Assembly: GCF_002836255.1 (NCBI RefSeq)
Contig: NZ_PJAU01000032.1
Coordinates: 62,001-126,000 of the forward strand
Direction: 5' to 3'
Origin: Colwellia sp. 75C3
Lineage (GTDB): Bacteria; Pseudomonadota; Gammaproteobacteria; Enterobacterales; Alteromonadaceae
Length of the DNA: 64,000 nucleotides
Under the pieces are notes generated by a model. It saw nothing but the letters and a program-made list of their open reading frames with translations, was not told the DNA's origin and did no database searches. The position numbers and the translations under genes were made by a program. This document shows, in pieces, positions 43,480 through 52,725 of this stretch (its first letter is position 1; the number at the start of each line of letters is the position of its first letter).

Positions 43480-44193
43480 ATGAGTATTAACAGAGAACGG
43501 GTTTTTGTGTGGAGTGGTAAAATCCGGTTATTTCATTGGATAAATGTAATCGCGATTACATTGCTCATTTGTATCGGTTTAGTCATTTTAAATGGCAAGT
43601 TGTTTGGTGTTAGCACGGATGGCAAGATTTTATTAAAAACAATGCATGTCGTCGTAGGTTATGTCTTTGCCACCAACTTAGTCATCAGGCTGGTTATTGG
43701 CTTTATCGGTAAAGCACATGAGCGATGGAGTAAGGTATTACCTTTTAATAAAGGTTTTACCCAAGCGCTAGTCGACTTTAAAAATAATAAAAAAGCGGCG
43801 TATAAGGGACATAACCCCGCAGGAAAGTTAATGATTTTGGCTTTATTTACCTTATTGTTTACTCAAATGATTTCAGGTCTGGTTATTGCGGGTACCGATA
43901 TTTATTACCCACCTTTTGGTGGCTACTTCGCCGAAAGTATTGCGATAGATAAACAAAATACTGAGGTGATTCAGCCTTATTCAAAGGTGAATGTTGATGA
44001 AGCGGCCTATAAAGAAATGCGTGCGATACGAACCCCGTTTATAACCGCGCATGTTTATTCATTTTACGGGTTACTCTTCCTTATTCCTTTGCATATTTTC
44101 GGAGTTATCATTGCAGAAAGAAGAGAAAAAACAGCGTTAGTTTCTGCCATGATTAACGGCTATAAATACTTGCCAAAAGATACCGAGGATTAA
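43480..44193 (+). CDS. Cytochrome b561-type membrane subunit (HyaC/FdnI-like)
   Basis: This 237-residue protein has four to five hydrophobic segments with haem-ligand histidines in LFHWINV (helix 1), TMHVVVGYVF, FITAHVYSFYG and LIPLHIFGVII. This matches the cytochrome b subunits of hydrogenases and other b561 N-terminal (Ni_hydr_CYTB) proteins that pass electrons between the quinone pool and a redox partner. No hydrogenase or partner oxidoreductase is adjacent. A periplasmic loop of about 45 residues lies between helices 3 and 4. The RBS GGGAG is well placed. Convergent with the ACR3 gene. Confidence 0.82.
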   Translation: MSINRERVFVWSGKIRLFHWINVIAITLLICIGLVILNGKLFGVSTDGKILLKTMHVVVGYVFATNLVIRLVIGFIGKAHERWSKVLPFNKGFTQALVDFKNNKKAAYKGHNPAGKLMILALFTLLFTQMISGLVIAGTDIYYPPFGGYFAESIAIDKQNTEVIQPYSKVNVDEAAYKEMRAIRTPFITAHVYSFYGLLFLIPLHIFGVIIAERREKTALVSAMINGYKYLPKDTED

Positions 44194-44218
44194 GCCATTA
44201 ATGATTAGCCGTTGGTAA

Positions 44219-45271
44219 CTACTCACTTTTAACAAACCAGTTTTGGGTATGATTAATAAAGTAAACTAACGATAACATAACGGGTACTTCAACCAGTACC
44301 CCAACAACGGTCGCCAATGCCGCACCTGAGTGTAAACCAAACAGCGAAATAGCCACAGCAACGGCTAATTCAAAGAAGTTAGATGTGCCTATCAAACAAG
44401 CGGGAGCCGCGATGTTATGCGGCAGTTTCATCCACTTTGCCGCTAGGTAAGCAATAATGAAAATACCGTATGTTTGGATCATCAGCGGAATAGCAATTAA
44501 GCCGATGGTTTGTGGCTCAGATATGATGGTGTTGGCTTGAAAACCAAATAATAAAACAACCGTCGCTAATAAACCGATAACCGACCAAGGTTTTAATGTC
44601 GCTAATAAGTTGTCTAATGACTTGTTAGCACTGTCGGTATTTGACTCAATATTATTGCTGTTCTTATTTAATATTCTTCTGGTGACTACCCCCGCAATTA
44701 AAGGTAATAACACATACAGTAAAACCGAAATAAGTAACGTTTCCCAAGGCACTTGAATATCACTAACGCCCAGTAAAAATGCCGAAATAGGCGCAAAAGC
44801 GAATATCATGATGACATCATTAACAGAGACTTGAACCAAGGTGTAATTAGGATCGCCTTTGGTTAACTGAGACCACACAAACACCATTGCTGTACAAGGT
44901 GCGACGCCCAGTAAAATCATACCCGCGATGTATTCTTGCGCCGATTCGGGGTCAACTAAGTCTGCGAATAAATAGTTAAAGAACAGCCAACCTAACGCAG
45001 CCATAGTAAAAGGTTTAATAAACCAATTAATGATGATGGTTAGCACAAGTCCTTTGGGATTTTTACCGACATCTTTTATTGATGAGAAGTCAATTTGAAC
45101 CATCATCGGGTATATCATCACCCAAATAAAAACGGCGACAACAATGTTAACGTGCGCAATTTCAAGCTCGGCAATCAGTTGAAATATGTCCGGTTGCCAT
45201 AACCCTAAAGTCACGCCAAGCAGTATGCTTAAACCAATCCAAACAGATAAGTAACGTTCAAAAATACCCAT
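44219..45271 (-). CDS. arsB: ACR3-family arsenite efflux transporter
   Basis: This 350-residue protein has ten helices and the ACR3 signature MVQIDF, the catalytic Cys in [13 protein letters not shown] (about 123-135), and [14 protein letters not shown] with ASLFxxx-like helix 9. ACR3 proteins export arsenite with proton exchange. The start lies 2 bp after the stop of the LuxR-type HTH gene, so translation is probably coupled. The operon lacks arsC or arsR; instead it contains a cytochrome b and a membrane-bound HTH protein, which is uncommon. Family assignment is strong, but a substrate other than arsenite is possible. Confidence 0.85.
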   Translation of the reverse strand: MGIFERYLSVWIGLSILLGVTLGLWQPDIFQLIAELEIAHVNIVVAVFIWVMIYPMMVQIDFSSIKDVGKNPKGLVLTIIINWFIKPFTMAALGWLFFNYLFADLVDPESAQEYIAGMILLGVAPCTAMVFVWSQLTKGDPNYTLVQVSVNDVIMIFAFAPISAFLLGVSDIQVPWETLLISVLLYVLLPLIAGVVTRRILNKNSNNIESNTDSANKSLDNLLATLKPWSVIGLLATVVLLFGFQANTIISEPQTIGLIAIPLMIQTYGIFIIAYLAAKWMKLPHNIAAPACLIGTSNFFELAVAVAISLFGLHSGAALATVVGVLVEVPVMLSLVYFINHTQNWFVKSE

Positions 45272-45273
45272 GG

Positions 45274-45738
45274 TTAAACCTCCCTCATTAAATCTTCTAT
45301 AAAGTATGCTGCAAGTTCGTGTCTGCCTGCACAGTTAGCTTTGGCATATATCGCGGTGGCTTGGCCTCTCACTGTTTTTTCTTTTACTTGTCGTGCTTCC
45401 GCGATTTCTTTCATCGAAAGCCCTTTAATTAACAGTAACGAAACTTCACACTCAGAGGGTGTTAGTTGCCATTTAGCGAATTGTTCTTTCATCACTTGCA
45501 GTAATTCACCGGCGAGTCTTGCTGTTTTCGATTTCTCTATGATGATGACTTTTTTGAGGGATTTAACATGTTGCAGTTCACGAAATAAAACCACCGAAAT
45601 GGCCATGAAAACCATGAACTCAAGACTGAGATGGAGAAAGCCGTCTTCATTACTCAACACATCACTGACAATGTCAAAAATAAAAAACGCCATGGCAAAT
45701 GCCAGCACGATAGCTGGCAAGTATAATCTTAAAGACAC
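45274..45738 (-). CDS. Membrane-anchored LuxR-type helix-turn-helix regulator
   Basis: This 154-residue protein has two N-terminal membrane helices (about 6-24 and 37-52), a coiled linker, and a C-terminal GerE/LuxR HTH (about 91-148; [40 protein letters not shown]). It lacks a receiver domain, so it may respond to a membrane or redox signal, possibly through the cytochrome b gene upstream. It is located between that gene (24-bp gap) and ACR3 (2-bp gap). Regulation of the operon itself is a plausible inference. Confidence 0.8.
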   Translation of the reverse strand: MSLRLYLPAIVLAFAMAFFIFDIVSDVLSNEDGFLHLSLEFMVFMAISVVLFRELQHVKSLKKVIIIEKSKTARLAGELLQVMKEQFAKWQLTPSECEVSLLLIKGLSMKEIAEARQVKEKTVRGQATAIYAKANCAGRHELAAYFIEDLMREV

Positions 45739-45762
45739 TGAATACCTCTCAAGTAGGAAAGT

Positions 45763-46320
45763 TTAATGCGATTTATTATTGAACATTTTTCGCCAAATAG
45801 GTTTACCACAAAGTGCATGTAAAATTACCGCGCCCACATGTAATGCTAAAAAGAGGGGGATTAATGACTCACCTATTTCATGTAGTTCTTCTACATACTC
45901 AAAAATGTTACTTCCACTCTCTGACCCTAGCATAAATAGCGCTGTTCCGGTAACTGACATCCAAATAAATATTAACAAACCAAACGCTTGCGTGAAGCCT
46001 GCAAGCCCCTCGTGACGGCCTCGCTTCGGGATTTTTAATGTGAGTAAGCTACGAAAATCTTCAATGGCATATTGCCTTTGCTGTTTTGAAAACGGGGACC
46101 ATGCCTTAAAAGACAATGCAGGTGAATGGGTAAAACCCATTGCCACTCTTATCAGCATTATGCCCGCTAACGACAAGCCTAAATAACTATGCAATAAATA
46201 GCCATTTGAGGTGATTCCGTCTTCAGCAAACTCTGAGGTAAGGAATGCAAAAACACCAAAAAAGGCCATGCCTAAATGAATGAGTTTTGCGTAGGTTGGG
46301 TAAGCATATTGATCACTCAT
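45763..46320 (-). CDS. Cytochrome b561 family protein
   Basis: This 185-residue four-helix protein has the b561 His ligands KLIHLGMAFFG, LLHSYLGLSLAG, and FLALHVGAVILHAL, spaced as in the diheme cytochrome b561 (CybB-like). It moves electrons between quinol and other partners. It is the first gene of the cytochrome b-HTH-ACR3 operon. The linker between helices 2 and 3 is long and basic. The RBS is not strong. The combination with an arsenite-type exporter is discussed in the findings. Confidence 0.85.
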   Translation of the reverse strand: MSDQYAYPTYAKLIHLGMAFFGVFAFLTSEFAEDGITSNGYLLHSYLGLSLAGIMLIRVAMGFTHSPALSFKAWSPFSKQQRQYAIEDFRSLLTLKIPKRGRHEGLAGFTQAFGLLIFIWMSVTGTALFMLGSESGSNIFEYVEELHEIGESLIPLFLALHVGAVILHALCGKPIWRKMFNNKSH

Positions 46321-46569
46321 GATGACTCCATAATTGACGTGATATTAATTATGGGATGAGTTTATTGTTTTAAGACAAAATATACATGGGGCAATTGCCT
46401 ATAACGCCCTGTTTTAAGACCTATGCCCTAGGCAGGGCATTGATATCAACCGGATGAAATTGAATGATAAAGGAGCACTTTTGCTCCCATAGCTGAAAAT
46501 AATATCCACGTTAAGGCTAATTTAACATTGTACCTATTGCAAACATGAAATGTTGATTGAACTTCACGG

Positions 46570-47271
46570 TCATGATTTGCTTGAATAGCCTTGTTCTGCT
46601 GCTTTTTTAGACCAGTGAGTGGCCTTTTCTTTATCTGCTGTAATACCTTTACCATCTGCATACAAAAGTCCAAGGTTATACTGAGCCTTTGCATCACCTT
46701 GCTCTGCGGCTTTTGTGTACCAATCAAATGCTTGTTTGTAATCCTGAGCAACTCCTTGCCCATTTTCATACATTACTCCAAGGCTATACTGAACCCCTGC
46801 ATTACCGTCTTCAGCGGCTTTTGAGTACCATTTTAACGCTTGTTTATAATCTTGTGGAACTCCTTTGCCATTATAATATATAAGCGCAAGATGAAATTGA
46901 GATCTAGGATTACCTTGTTCGGCTGCCTTAGTGTGCCACTCAATAGCTAGGTTATAATTCTGAGCAACTCCTCTCCCTTTTTCATAGATGATAGCTAGGT
47001 TGTATTGATCCTTAGCATTACCTTGTTCAGCTGCTTTTCGATACCAGTCCACGGCTTTATTGTAATCTTGTTTGACTCCTTTTCCTTTGGTATACATATA
47101 ACCAAGATAGCTTTGAGCCTTCGCACTCCCTTGGCCAGCAGCTTTATTAAACAGAGTAAGAGCCTGGGGGTAATTATTATTTTTATACGCTTCTTTTCCT
47201 TTGTCAAAATCATCATTTGCAATTGAAGAAAACGATACAAGTAGAAATAAAAAGTGGGGGAATAAACGCAC
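46570..47271 (-). CDS. Sel1-like repeat (TPR-type) periplasmic protein
   Basis: This 233-residue protein has a signal peptide (LFPHFLFLLVSFSSIA) and then about six 36-residue Sel1-like repeats, each ending AAEQGNAKxQxxLxxxY and containing G-x-G-V-x-Q-D/N-Y. Such alpha-solenoids mediate protein-protein contacts, often in envelope signalling or assembly. No enzymatic motif is present. It appears monocistronic and convergent with nothing; the DNA repeat structure could permit unit gain or loss. Confidence 0.85.
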   Translation of the reverse strand: MRLFPHFLFLLVSFSSIANDDFDKGKEAYKNNNYPQALTLFNKAAGQGSAKAQSYLGYMYTKGKGVKQDYNKAVDWYRKAAEQGNAKDQYNLAIIYEKGRGVAQNYNLAIEWHTKAAEQGNPRSQFHLALIYYNGKGVPQDYKQALKWYSKAAEDGNAGVQYSLGVMYENGQGVAQDYKQAFDWYTKAAEQGDAKAQYNLGLLYADGKGITADKEKATHWSKKAAEQGYSSKS

Positions 47272-47760
47272 TGTAAATCATCCTTATTTTTGCTATAAAC
47301 AAATAACCTATTTCATCATAGTGACAAGATCAAGGTAATTAAAAATTTTTTAATTAAAATTCTACCCTATCCTATTTTCACTTACCCTTTCCGCATGAAG
47401 AAGGCATAAACCACAATAATTAGATGATGATTTTCTAAGGTTCACTTATGCCAGACAAGCGTCATTAGCCATGTATCTTAAATAGTACATTTGCATTTGA
47501 GTTAATATCGAAAGTGCCAAGTTCACGGGGTTAATATTATGTCGTAAGGAACAAACTCGGCAGTATTCCTCCCGAATTAACCTTTTAATAGATGTGTTTT
47601 TATACAACATAATATCTGTTAGTGTTTGATTTCTTTACACTATTAATTTCTGATGTCACCATGTAAACGCAAGTTGTTGATTTAAAACAAAGTAAGTTTG
47701 TGGGAATGATTTTTGCTTACATCGTGATAATTACAAATATACTTAATGGAATAAATATTA
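47272..47760. other. Intergenic region, 489 bp
   Basis: Between the divergent Sel1 and PEP-CTERM genes. AT-rich with one widely spaced inverted pair (GGCATAA near 47410, TTATGCC near 47447). No gene or RNA recognised. Confidence 0.45.
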
Positions 47761-48378
47761 ATGACAAAGTTTTTAATTACAATATTAGCCCTTCTTTCAA
47801 TGGCTTCCCTTAGCCTGAACGCACATGCAACACTTATCAACTTTGACGGCACTTCAACTGTAGGCAACGACTCTCTTCTTGTACCTTATTTTGGTAGTTC
47901 ATCAACGGTTCTATCTATCGCATTAAATTTTGAAGTAGCAACAGGTCAAAAGGTTAATGAATCAGTAGGCTCGAACTCTGCTTCTGGTGAAGTCACATGG
48001 AATGATGGTCAAGAACGTATATTTACAATAGATTCTTATTATTTAGGCAGTGTGTCTTCCAACGGTTATTTATCTTTTAATTTCAATGGACTTGGCCCTG
48101 ATATTAACGGAAAAAATATGACTGATTTCATATTACGTGTGAATATCGGTGAAAATCCTTTTACTTCAAATCTATTATTTTCTGATGCTTTGATTGATAA
48201 AAGTATTACGAGTCGAGCAGCGATTAGAAATGGTAACGTAGCATCTTCCAGAACTTTTGGTGAGAGTGAAGGTAACCTCACTGTAGCAGTACCTGTACCA
48301 GCCTCAATTTATTTGTTTAGTCTGGGAATGATAATGCTTTCCTTACGTAAGAAGTATAATCGTGTAGCTCCTTTATAA
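47761..48378 (+). CDS. PEP-CTERM-type secreted protein
   Basis: This 205-residue protein has an N-terminal signal peptide (cut near AHA, residue 23) and a C-terminal sorting tag: VPVPASIYLFSLGMIMLS followed by LRKKYNR. The V-P-x-P-A-S start, one hydrophobic helix and basic end match PEP-CTERM signals handled by exosortase. The mature part is beta-rich, with no recognised domain. In other marine bacteria such proteins go with exopolysaccharide and biofilm matrix. No exosortase is in the window. Appears monocistronic. Confidence 0.78.
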   Translation: MTKFLITILALLSMASLSLNAHATLINFDGTSTVGNDSLLVPYFGSSSTVLSIALNFEVATGQKVNESVGSNSASGEVTWNDGQERIFTIDSYYLGSVSSNGYLSFNFNGLGPDINGKNMTDFILRVNIGENPFTSNLLFSDALIDKSITSRAAIRNGNVASSRTFGESEGNLTVAVPVPASIYLFSLGMIMLSLRKKYNRVAPL

Positions 48379-48458
48379 AATAAAAAGGGGTTGATTAACC
48401 GTCAAATTAAATGAACTATGCTTTTGTATCGTTCATTTTTTTGCCTAAATGTAATTGA

Positions 48459-48561
48459 TTAACTATCTCCCCCATAATAACTACAAGCAATAATGACTCT
48501 ATATTAGTTGACTCTTTGATTGAATAAACACGTATAAGTTATTATGGTGACACCGTAAGTT
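48459..48561. mobile_element. Miniature derivative of the REP-transposase element
   Basis: Left part CCCATAATAACTACAAG[C/T]AATAATGAC matches the 37977/38248 ends; right part GATTGAA...ATAAGTTATTATGG...GTAAGTT matches 39463-39505. The transposase is missing, leaving about 100 bp, as in a MITE. Confidence 0.65.
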
Positions 48562-48696
48562 AGTTGATATAAACAGATAGGATAATTTGTTCGGGCGGCG
48601 ATAGATTGCCCCCACAGCGCCATAGAAAACTTTATCTTTTTTCTGTGACTTGAGCTTGTAGGGGCAGCATTACCCTGTGTGATAAAGGATAGGGTT

Positions 48697-48999
48697 TTAC
48701 TCATTTATTCGCATTTTATTGTCGTACAAAGATAAGTCCATAATGAGTTCACCTTTTCGATTAAAGTCATAACTAGAGATCTCCCCTACTCCGTAAACAG
48801 ACAGTTTTTCATTGATGGCTAAAACCACTTTGTGGGTAATACCATTTTCACCATCCAATTGAATTGAATCATCGGTTGATTTATTAGGGTTTATAACTTT
48901 TTCATTACGTAAAACAATAGACTGGTGTTTTTTGCGATAGTTAACAATTTTAAATTCTTTATTTAAGAAGCGTTTTGTGATTTTTTGAATAATATTCAT
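48697..48999 (-). CDS. Hypothetical protein, 100 residues
   Basis: A small basic, soluble protein: N-terminal MNIIQKITKRFLNKEFKIVN is amphipathic and basic; the rest is beta-rich (VLAINEKLSVYGVGEISSYD). I do not recognise the family. It follows the universal stress protein gene by 42 bp on the same strand, so the two are probably co-transcribed. AGGT about 12 nt upstream is a modest RBS. It ends close to the GC-richer hairpin-bearing region 48590-48690. Confidence 0.6.
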   Translation of the reverse strand: MNIIQKITKRFLNKEFKIVNYRKKHQSIVLRNEKVINPNKSTDDSIQLDGENGITHKVVLAINEKLSVYGVGEISSYDFNRKGELIMDLSLYDNKMRINE

Positions 49000-49041
49000 A
49001 ATTTTATCTACCTAATTTAATTTATTTATAATGGGATTTAT

Positions 49042-50010
49042 CTAAGCGACTAACGTTTTAAATCCCTCGGGTTTTATTGCTAAAACGGATTGGTTTAATC
49101 GATATAAAATATTTTCAGCGGTATTGCCGATAATAAGCCCAGCGATACCAACGCGTGCAACGGTTCCCATTACGACTAAATTGGCATTGATTTTTTTCGC
49201 ATACGCAGGCAATGCTTCTCTAGGGTGACCCTTTATCGAAATACTCTCAGGAGAAAGAAATTCAAATGCATCCTTACCAATGTTCTGTAATGCATTTAAC
49301 ATAAAGTTATTTAAGTTTTCTTTGTGGGAGTCTTCGACTTCCTTAACATAGGTATTAACTTCTTCTTCACTCTGTTTAACAAAAGACGAATGCCTTAATC
49401 TACTTTCTGATGGTATAGACCAAATCGATACCACTTTTAAAATAAAACCTTTAGCCATGGCGAGTGTTACTGCTGCTGAAACAACCGCTAAGTTGAGTTG
49501 ATCTCTAGTGGCGCGTTCTGCGGCAGGATAGCTATCATCAACATCAACCGCTGCAATGACACAACGGCTCGGTTGATTATCTTCTGATTCAGGGTTAACT
49601 AACCAAACAGGACATGGGCATTGACGAAAATATTCCATGTCATTACTGCCAAAAACGTTGCCTGTTAAGCCTTCATCTTTTGAAGGTTTGATGACTAAGT
49701 CGAATCCATATTTATTAACTTTTTTAATGACTTCAATGAAGGAATCATTATGAATACATTCTTGTTGAATTGAGGTGAAGTTTGAAAACTGCCTTAACAT
49801 TTTGTCTCTTTCAACGTCTAAAAAATCAAGCCTATTAATTATTTCAGCCTTAGAGAAACCAATGTTACTGGGGAATGAGTCTTCCGTAAGTGTGAATAGC
49901 ACGGTTAAATTGGCCTGATTTTCTTTCGCAAATAATACCGCCTTTGTAAGTGCCATAGTGTTATCTGCAGCATCGCTATATACATAGAGGATGTTTTTAA
50001 ACGTTAACAT
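49042..50010 (-). CDS. Tandem-domain universal stress protein
   Basis: This 322-residue protein has two Usp domains (about 1-145 and 155-315). The second contains the ATP-binding pattern VMGTVARVGIAGLIIGNTAE (G-2x-G-9x-G-N/S/T), like UspE-type proteins; the first is degenerate in this loop (KPSKDEGLTGNVFGSNDME). Such proteins act in stress survival and motility. It lies in a small unit with the 100-residue protein downstream and the microprotein upstream. A lead RBS AAGGAAA precedes the ATG. Confidence 0.9.
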   Translation of the reverse strand: MLTFKNILYVYSDAADNTMALTKAVLFAKENQANLTVLFTLTEDSFPSNIGFSKAEIINRLDFLDVERDKMLRQFSNFTSIQQECIHNDSFIEVIKKVNKYGFDLVIKPSKDEGLTGNVFGSNDMEYFRQCPCPVWLVNPESEDNQPSRCVIAAVDVDDSYPAAERATRDQLNLAVVSAAVTLAMAKGFILKVVSIWSIPSESRLRHSSFVKQSEEEVNTYVKEVEDSHKENLNNFMLNALQNIGKDAFEFLSPESISIKGHPREALPAYAKKINANLVVMGTVARVGIAGLIIGNTAENILYRLNQSVLAIKPEGFKTLVA

Positions 50011-50091
50011 AATGATTATTTCCTTTTTAATGCTAAAAATAGCATGGTGTGATAATTCTAAATTTCCTCTTTGTTAAGGAAAAATGTCTAT

Positions 50092-50196
50092 TTAGAAAAT
50101 AAGCGGCATATTTTTTTCAAAGATAATAAACAACAAAATTGCGCCCCAAACACATAAGCCGATAACTTCTTTATTTTCGTTAACTCTATTCATCAT
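50092..50196 (-). CDS. Probable 34-residue membrane microprotein
   Basis: ATG at 50196, preceded by AAGAGGCA (good RBS), opens MMNRVNENKEVIGLCVWGAI then LLFIIFEKNMPLIF and TAA. One clear hydrophobic helix with polar N-terminus. It lies 81 bp upstream of the universal stress protein gene on the same strand. I do not recognise the family; membrane microproteins often tune a larger complex. Confidence 0.5.
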   Translation of the reverse strand: MMNRVNENKEVIGLCVWGAILLFIIFEKNMPLIF

Positions 50197-50508
50197 TGCC
50201 TCTTATAAAAACTTACCCTGTTGAGTAAAGCCTCTTAATTTTCGATGATGTAAGTTTACAAATTGATGAGGATTATTGATGTGTAATAGTGGGCTGGCAA
50301 AGTGTGATTATTGAATAAGTGATGTGTGTTTTTAATAACTGATGGGGAAATAAAGGATAGTAGAATAAAGGATGAGATAATTTCAGCGCGTTGTTTAACG
50401 ATAATTTATTTGCACAAAATATTGTTCGCATTCAATCAAGCCACACTGAATTGATAGAAGCCGTTAATAGTCAACAGATCCGTTGACTAATACAGAGAGA
50501 ATTTTACC

Positions 50509-52725
50509 TCATGAACAAACTATAGGATCATCACCACAGGGTGCTCCATGGGTTATCCAGTTAAGTAATGTTTGATAATTTTGTTCGCCTTCCACTGTAT
50601 CCCTTTTGATTCTAATACCACCGCCATGGTTCAGTGTTGTTGCTTTAAAGAGTAGTAAGCTCGATGCTGGATCATTGAGATCGACACGTTCAAGCACACT
50701 TTGATAGATATTAAGATTCGATGAATTAAAATAGACAGCGATACCTGCGAAATTCTCTGACTCTCTATGGCAGCCAGAGCAAGCACTGATAATGGGTTGG
50801 ATATCATTACTAAAGGTCAACTCCTGTGGAGTCGGCGACATCAAGCTGTTAATGGTAATAACTGTTTGCTCAACATCTGAAAAACCAGCCTCATTACTCG
50901 CAGTCAATTCTATGGTGTAGTCACCATCCTTATCGGCCGTTAATACCGTACTTATTCCGGTGGCATTTGATAATACGCCTGTTGCATCACTAGGTGATGA
51001 GAGTAGTTTCCAGGAGAATGTTTCAGAAAGAATACTTGCTGATGCATTGAGTGAGACTGGAGACGTTGAAGTTCTGTTTTCGCCTAGTATAGCTACAGGT
51101 ACCTGGGGTGGGCTTATATTGCCATTGCCATCGAAGGCATTAAACCCAGGTAAAAAAGAAGCGAGCAATGTCGGCGCAGCTTCAGGAAACCGCCAGAATG
51201 TAGTGTAATTTAGCAACGACAGTGGCATTTGACCACGGCGATATACCAGTTCAATAATAAGGTCAGAGTAGCTGATGAATTGTTCATAATTACTCAAATT
51301 AATAGCATTGGCGAGAGATACTGACTCATTATTGATTTGAGTCGTTCTGTTGGCTCCTGAGTTTGTACCAAGTAGGGAATGACAGGCGGCACAATGGGGT
51401 TTAATGACTTCTTTGTAGAGTCGTTCAATCCCATCAGGGCGGTTGCCATTTTTCTGCCAACCAATAGGAATAAAATCCTTGTCATATTCAACCGCAGAAA
51501 AATCGCCAGCATAAGCGCCCGTATCCAATTCAATGGCAAAATCAGCGTTCCATTTACCTTGAATAGCATCATCCCAGCCTTGCATATCCGCATAAGCAGA
51601 ATGTACCAACTGGTTAATTGCTTTTATCGCAGGCTGTAACGCTTGTTCTGTGTGCCCTGAGGTTTTGGAGAAAGTGAAATGTTCTGTGTCGAGTATATTC
51701 ATCTTCGCTGAACGTAAAGATTGCTCAGGAAATGAACCGTCAGGGTTCAATGGCAATGGTTTTCCGCCATGACACACAAAGCAAGGAGTGGGCATAGCTT
51801 TAAAACCACGGCCATCAGGATCTACTTCCAGTGCCCTACTTCGTTGCCCATTTTCATCGGCGATGTTAAAAAAGAACATTTTAACGATTTTATCCGACGT
51901 GGCATCGTTGGGATCTATCGGTGAATATTCTAGCGCCGAGTTGCCTATAAAATAATTTTGATTAGCCGTTAACGCGGCATTAAGACTTAAAGGGCCATAA
52001 GTCGACGCATCGCCAGGCCCCAGTTGTACGACATAGTTTTCGATATAGATTGCAATACCGCCATCGGTTCGAGTTTTGGCATACATATCCCGGCCATAGC
52101 CAAGGTCAACCCGATCTCTGAAGGTAAGATGCTGGTCTGCACCATTATCAAAGCCATTCAATGTTTTCCAGCTGCTTAACGTAGTACGTTCCGCATTGGG
52201 ATCGACCGCTTGATAATAAGCATTGGCATAACTGGCCGAACTAATTTTTGAGTTATCTAATGCCATTTGAGCATTGCTGCCCCCGGCACTGTCATCATCT
52301 TCAGCAATAATATGGCCGTTACGGGTTAAATAAAGATAGTTATCCGCCGTTGAGGTTAAGGTGACTTTGAGGCCTCCTGAAACCGCGAGGGAGATTGGGT
52401 GAGTTGGGTTATCGACACTACTATGGTCCATGCCACCTGAGCTGATCCAACTGCCTGAAAAGTTGATTGATGTGCCATCGTCATAGTCAATAGTCAGCTG
52501 GTAGTCATCTGTTACTTCATTACCTTTAGTTGCGACAACAATGACATATTCACCTGCAGCTAAAGAGGCTTGAGTATTGATGAAGCGTAAAAAATGATTA
52601 ACCGTTACAGACTCATTTATGGGTGGAGGTTCAATGACTTCAGTATCATCACGGCTATTATCAAAACAAGCGGTTAAAGCAATAGAGAGTGCTAATATAA
52701 ACAGTTTTAACGTTTTATTTCCCAT
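50509..52725 (-). CDS. Multihaem c-type cytochrome-like lipoprotein with PKD-like domain
   Basis: This 738-residue protein has a lipobox ALTAC (Cys20) and three c-haem motifs: CFVCH (315-319), CAACH (445-449) and CSGCH (649-653). The N-terminal region (about 40-160) is beta-sandwich-like (PPC type), and a PKD/Ig-like domain lies at about 540-627. It is likely an outer-membrane lipoprotein carrying haem groups, possibly for electron transfer or peroxide handling. Its ATG overlaps the stop of the barrel-like gene (TAATG). Third gene of the operon that begins at 57439. No close family recognised. Confidence 0.72.
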   Translation of the reverse strand: MGNKTLKLFILALSIALTACFDNSRDDTEVIEPPPINESVTVNHFLRFINTQASLAAGEYVIVVATKGNEVTDDYQLTIDYDDGTSINFSGSWISSGGMDHSSVDNPTHPISLAVSGGLKVTLTSTADNYLYLTRNGHIIAEDDDSAGGSNAQMALDNSKISSASYANAYYQAVDPNAERTTLSSWKTLNGFDNGADQHLTFRDRVDLGYGRDMYAKTRTDGGIAIYIENYVVQLGPGDASTYGPLSLNAALTANQNYFIGNSALEYSPIDPNDATSDKIVKMFFFNIADENGQRSRALEVDPDGRGFKAMPTPCFVCHGGKPLPLNPDGSFPEQSLRSAKMNILDTEHFTFSKTSGHTEQALQPAIKAINQLVHSAYADMQGWDDAIQGKWNADFAIELDTGAYAGDFSAVEYDKDFIPIGWQKNGNRPDGIERLYKEVIKPHCAACHSLLGTNSGANRTTQINNESVSLANAINLSNYEQFISYSDLIIELVYRRGQMPLSLLNYTTFWRFPEAAPTLLASFLPGFNAFDGNGNISPPQVPVAILGENRTSTSPVSLNASASILSETFSWKLLSSPSDATGVLSNATGISTVLTADKDGDYTIELTASNEAGFSDVEQTVITINSLMSPTPQELTFSNDIQPIISACSGCHRESENFAGIAVYFNSSNLNIYQSVLERVDLNDPASSLLLFKATTLNHGGGIRIKRDTVEGEQNYQTLLNWITHGAPCGDDPIVCS

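Noticed and set aside
46421-46440. ATGCCCT/AGGGCAT hairpin as a terminator of the cytochrome operon
   Set aside because: It lies upstream of the operon start, not at its end, and has no T-tract; could be an operator but evidence is thin.
46446-46769. Minus-strand 107-codon frame
   Set aside because: Overlaps the Sel1 gene in another frame and has no independent support.
48504-48704. Minus-strand 66-codon frame
   Set aside because: Overlaps the miniature transposon and hairpin-rich sequence, with no RBS or protein-like pattern.
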